Of a stretch of 16,430 bases of DNA, positions 14,665 through 16,430 are shown one piece after another (position 1 is the stretch's first letter; each line of letters starts with the position of its first letter). Source of the stretch: an uncultured Mycoplasmatota bacterium (GTDB lineage: Bacteria > Bacillota_I > Bacilli_A > RF39 > UBA660); the NCBI GenBank assembly GCA_900552975.1, contig UWSL01000022.1, positions 1 to 16,430 on the forward strand. The letters are read 5' to 3'. The notes under the pieces are model-generated. The model searched no databases. It worked only from the letters and a program-made list of their open reading frames with translations, and was not told the DNA's origin. The translations under genes and the position numbers were made by a program.

Positions 14665-14745
14665 TATGATTTTACTTTTAAAAAAAATCATGCTAGGATG
14701 TTTTTGTAAGTTTATAGTTTCTATAAAAAAGACCTTTATAAAAGC
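14665..14745 (+). other. Short intergenic region before the recombinase
   Basis: About 80 bases with a weak AT-only-type hairpin (14666-14673 against 14684-14691) and a small inverted repeat TATAAA/TTTATA (14722-14727, 14735-14740). I see no convincing -35/-10 pair; a recombinase promoter or repressor site here is possible but unproven. Confidence 0.3.
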
Positions 14746-14763
14746 AAAGGAGGAATTATTATA
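14746..14763 (+). promoter_or_regulatory. Strong Shine-Dalgarno site with putative ATA start codon
   Basis: AAAGGAGG (14746-14753) is followed, 7 bases later, by ATA (14761-14763) in the recombinase frame. From the stop at 14707-14709 to ATG 14797 this frame has no ATG, GTG, TTG or CTG. Only initiation at ATA 14761 (or ATT 14758/14755) keeps the catalytic serine. Confidence 0.7.
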
Positions 14764-16107
14764 AAGGCAGGACTATATGCTAGAGTTTCTACTGATATGC
14801 AATTAGAAGGTTATTCAATAGATGCACAAAAAGAATTTTTGCTGAGCTATGCCAAAAGCAAGGAATTTACAGAATATGAATATTATGTTGATGGTGGTTA
14901 TAGTGGTAAAGATTTAAACAGACCAGAAATTCAAAGATTAATTCAAGATGTAAAAGAACATAAAATTGATACGGTCATTGTATTTAAACTAGATAGAATT
15001 TCTAGAAGTCAAAAAGATACATTATATTTAATTGAAGAAGTATTTAATAAATATGGTGTTGGATTTATTTCAATGAAAGAGAACTTTGATACAACAAGTC
15101 CTTTTGGCAAAGCAATGATTGGAGTGTTATCTGTATTTGCTCAATTAGAAAGAGAAACAATCCTAGAAAGAACAAGAATAGGAATTAAAAAAAGAGCAGA
15201 AGATGGATATTGGCGAGGAGGAGGAAAAATACCTTTTCCTTATAAATATGACAGGGAGCAAGGTATTTTAATACCAATACCAGAACAAGTTGAAATATTA
15301 AATAAAATGATTTCTATGTATTTAAGTGGTAAAAGTTTTAATAATATTGGTGAAGTTGTAGGTATGGACGAAAGAATGGTAGAAAGAAGATTATTATCTA
15401 TAACAAATACTGGTGTTGTTCCATATAAAGGGCAAATTTATGATGGAAAACATGAAGCCGTTGTATCAAAAGAATTGTATGAAGAAATATTAAGGGTTAA
15501 TAAACTAAGAAGTAGAGAAAAATATGAAAAACATTATTTACTAACTGGTAAAATAATCTGTGGTCATTGTGGTGCAAGATATCGCTATCAAAAATGGGGT
15601 AAAAGATTAATTATGTATTGCAATTCTCAGCAATCAAGTAAAAAGAGATACATAAAAGATCCTAATTGTAAAAATAAAAGGTGGGATACATTTGAAATTG
15701 AAGATATTGTATTAGAACAATTATTTTCAATGAGTTTAGATGAAAATTTATTTAATTCAACCTTTAACATTGCAACAGTCAATGTACTTAATGAACTAAA
15801 AGATAGAAAAGAAAGAATAAATAGACAAATTGAAAATTTAATCAATTTTATTTCAAATGGTATTGCAGTAGAAGAAACTAGTAAAAAAATAAAAGAATTA
15901 GAAAAAGAAAAAACAAATATTGAAGAGAAAATCAAAAATAGTGAACAAAGGGAAAAAGCAAACAAGGTTGCTTTTGAAATGGTAAAAAGTTTAAAATCCA
16001 CATGGATGTATATGACTTTTGAAGAACAAAGAAGTATTATAGAACATTTAATAGATCGTGTTGTTATTGATAATAATAAAGTAAGTATCTATTATAAAAT
16101 ATTATAA
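14761..16107 (+). CDS. Large serine recombinase (ICE integrase/excisionase)
   Basis: A site-specific recombinase of about 448 residues that should integrate and excise the element. Counting from ATA 14761, the resolvase domain begins KAGLYARVST with catalytic S10, followed by GYSIDAQ, DGGYSGKDLNRP and the arginine-rich VFKLDRISRSQKD. The recombinase domain spans about 160-260. A zinc ribbon follows (CGHCGARY, later C residues in MYCNS and DPNCKN), then a long coiled coil (about 345-400) as in TndX/Bxb1-type enzymes. ATG 14797 would give 436 aa lacking S10 and could not be active. It lies directly at the right end of the element, next to the interrupted host gene, as is usual for integrases. 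Confidence 0.93.
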   Translation: MKAGLYARVSTDMQLEGYSIDAQKEFLLSYAKSKEFTEYEYYVDGGYSGKDLNRPEIQRLIQDVKEHKIDTVIVFKLDRISRSQKDTLYLIEEVFNKYGVGFISMKENFDTTSPFGKAMIGVLSVFAQLERETILERTRIGIKKRAEDGYWRGGGKIPFPYKYDREQGILIPIPEQVEILNKMISMYLSGKSFNNIGEVVGMDERMVERRLLSITNTGVVPYKGQIYDGKHEAVVSKELYEEILRVNKLRSREKYEKHYLLTGKIICGHCGARYRYQKWGKRLIMYCNSQQSSKKRYIKDPNCKNKRWDTFEIEDIVLEQLFSMSLDENLFNSTFNIATVNVLNELKDRKERINRQIENLINFISNGIAVEETSKKIKELEKEKTNIEEKIKNSEQREKANKVAFEMVKSLKSTWMYMTFEEQRSIIEHLIDRVVIDNNKVSIYYKIL

Positions 16108-16430
16108 TTTTTTTTGAAGCTATTTTCTCGCACCATGTCTTTAATCCCGATAAGGCTCATACTTATTCCTAGCTTAAAGGAACTGATAATTGTCTCATAA
16201 GAATTAGGAACAACTAAGTATCTAAGAATTTGATACCTATTTGCACCAAAAGATTTCATTAACTTTATTTTAACTTTATCAGTATTATAAAAGCCATTAG
16301 TAATAACCATTGTTATAACAATAAAATTAATTAATATCGCCATAACAATAATACTTTTTACATTAGCTCCAGCGACGATAATAATCATTGGCCCAAGTGC
16401 AACTTTGGGTAAAGAATTTAAGCAAGTTAA
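16092..16430 (-). pseudogene. NitT/TauT-type ABC transporter permease, interrupted by the ICE
   Basis: The minus-strand frame is open from the window edge (16430) and reads LNSLPKVALGPMIIIVAGA, then KLMKSFGANRYQILRYLVVP, and SSFKLGISMSLIG. These are the central membrane helices and the EAA-type ATPase-contact loop (GAN..QI...VVP) of SsuC/TauC-like inner-membrane permeases. In intact relatives SLIG is followed by about VIVGEF and a C-terminal membrane helix. Here it continues IKDMVRENSFKKNYNIL and stops at 16092-16094, with the last codons inside the recombinase end. So the C-terminus has been cut off and replaced by element sequence. The N-terminus is beyond the window. An ATG at 16388 is internal, not the true start. 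The missing part should lie left of the element. Confidence 0.85.
16108..16148. other. attR: Right attachment junction (attR) region, approximate
   Basis: Between the recombinase stop (16105-16107) and the last permease-like codon (GGG at 16146-16148, minus strand), the sequence belongs neither to the recombinase nor to a plausible permease. The crossover should lie here. The core dinucleotide cannot be set without the left end or an empty site. Confidence 0.6.

Larger units (their letters stand above)
1..16146 (+). mobile_element. Integrative and conjugative element, right-hand portion
   Basis: A contiguous same-strand set of conjugation genes (VirB4, M23 wall hydrolase, oriT-like locus, relaxosome proteins, MobP2-like relaxase, VirD4/TraG) is combined with a regulated ABC cargo module, an orphan methyltransferase and a terminal large serine recombinase. 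It ends within a minus-strand chromosomal permease gene. A relaxase, coupling protein, T4SS ATPase and recombinase together define an ICE rather than a mobilizable island. VirB6-like and other channel components are not seen and should lie to the left. The right boundary is set only by loss of permease similarity near 16146, so it is uncertain by some tens of bases. The left end is outside the window. Confidence 0.9.

Noticed and set aside
14666..14691. Terminator after the virD4 operon
   Set aside because: The 8-bp stem has almost no G-C pairs and is not followed at once by a T run, so it is too weak to call.
14797..14799. ATG as the recombinase start
   Set aside because: It has no ribosome site and omits the catalytic serine; the AAAGGAGG site points to 14761.
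1..16430. Use of TGA as tryptophan (Mollicutes code), suggested by the extreme AT content
   Set aside because: Trp residues are TGG throughout, and the M23 gene ends at a TGA with a complete domain before it.

Overview
The window is the right-hand part of an integrative and conjugative element (ICE) inserted in the chromosome of an AT-rich, Gram-positive-type bacterium, probably a gut Bacillota. The evidence is very low GC with strong Shine-Dalgarno sites, A/T-ending codons, TGG for Trp and TGA used as a stop (4340-4342), so the standard bacterial code applies. The conjugation genes are of Firmicutes type: VirB4 and VirD4 ATPases, an M23 wall hydrolase and a MobP2-like relaxase. The element's left end lies outside the window.

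Layout, all on the + strand up to the right end. 3-110 is the tail of an upstream gene, followed by a terminator hairpin. 198-4342 holds transfer-machine genes: virB4 (apparently with an ATC start), a conserved MSTRSRIAI-type protein and a membrane-anchored M23 peptidase. 4358-4572 is a large nested inverted-repeat structure carrying a perfect IncP/MOBP-type nick consensus (ATCCTG/C, predicted cut 4533/4534), and I call it the origin of transfer. 4593-7166 encodes the likely relaxosome: two ribbon-helix-helix-like proteins, an HTH protein, a very acidic small protein and the relaxase. 7167-7372 contains a good promoter, three successive hairpins and a terminator (candidate small RNA or leader), then a second promoter. 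7373-10734 is a cargo cassette: response regulator, ABC ATPase, ABC permease and histidine kinase, resembling antimicrobial-peptide or bacitracin immunity modules. Four TCTTAAC repeats at 11-12 bp spacing lie directly upstream of the ABC genes. 10815-12434 holds an XRE regulator, an orphan beta-class DNA methyltransferase and two small proteins. 12459-14664 holds the VirD4/TraG coupling protein and a small follower gene. 14761-16107 is a large serine recombinase whose catalytic serine is kept only if translation starts at an ATA codon.

Immediately right of the recombinase, on the minus strand, is a NitT/TauT-type ABC permease gene that loses family similarity after residues SLIG (about 16146). 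This marks the right attachment junction: the ICE interrupted a host transporter gene.

How the parts fit: the recombinase excises and integrates the element. The relaxase, with the accessory DNA-binding proteins, nicks the oriT. VirD4 passes the complex to a VirB4-powered channel, and the M23 enzyme opens the cell wall. The methyltransferase may protect the DNA from restriction, and the two-component/ABC module is the likely benefit to the host. Main points to check: the oriT, the hairpin RNA at 7202-7316, the response-regulator operator, and two key genes lacking any NTG start.
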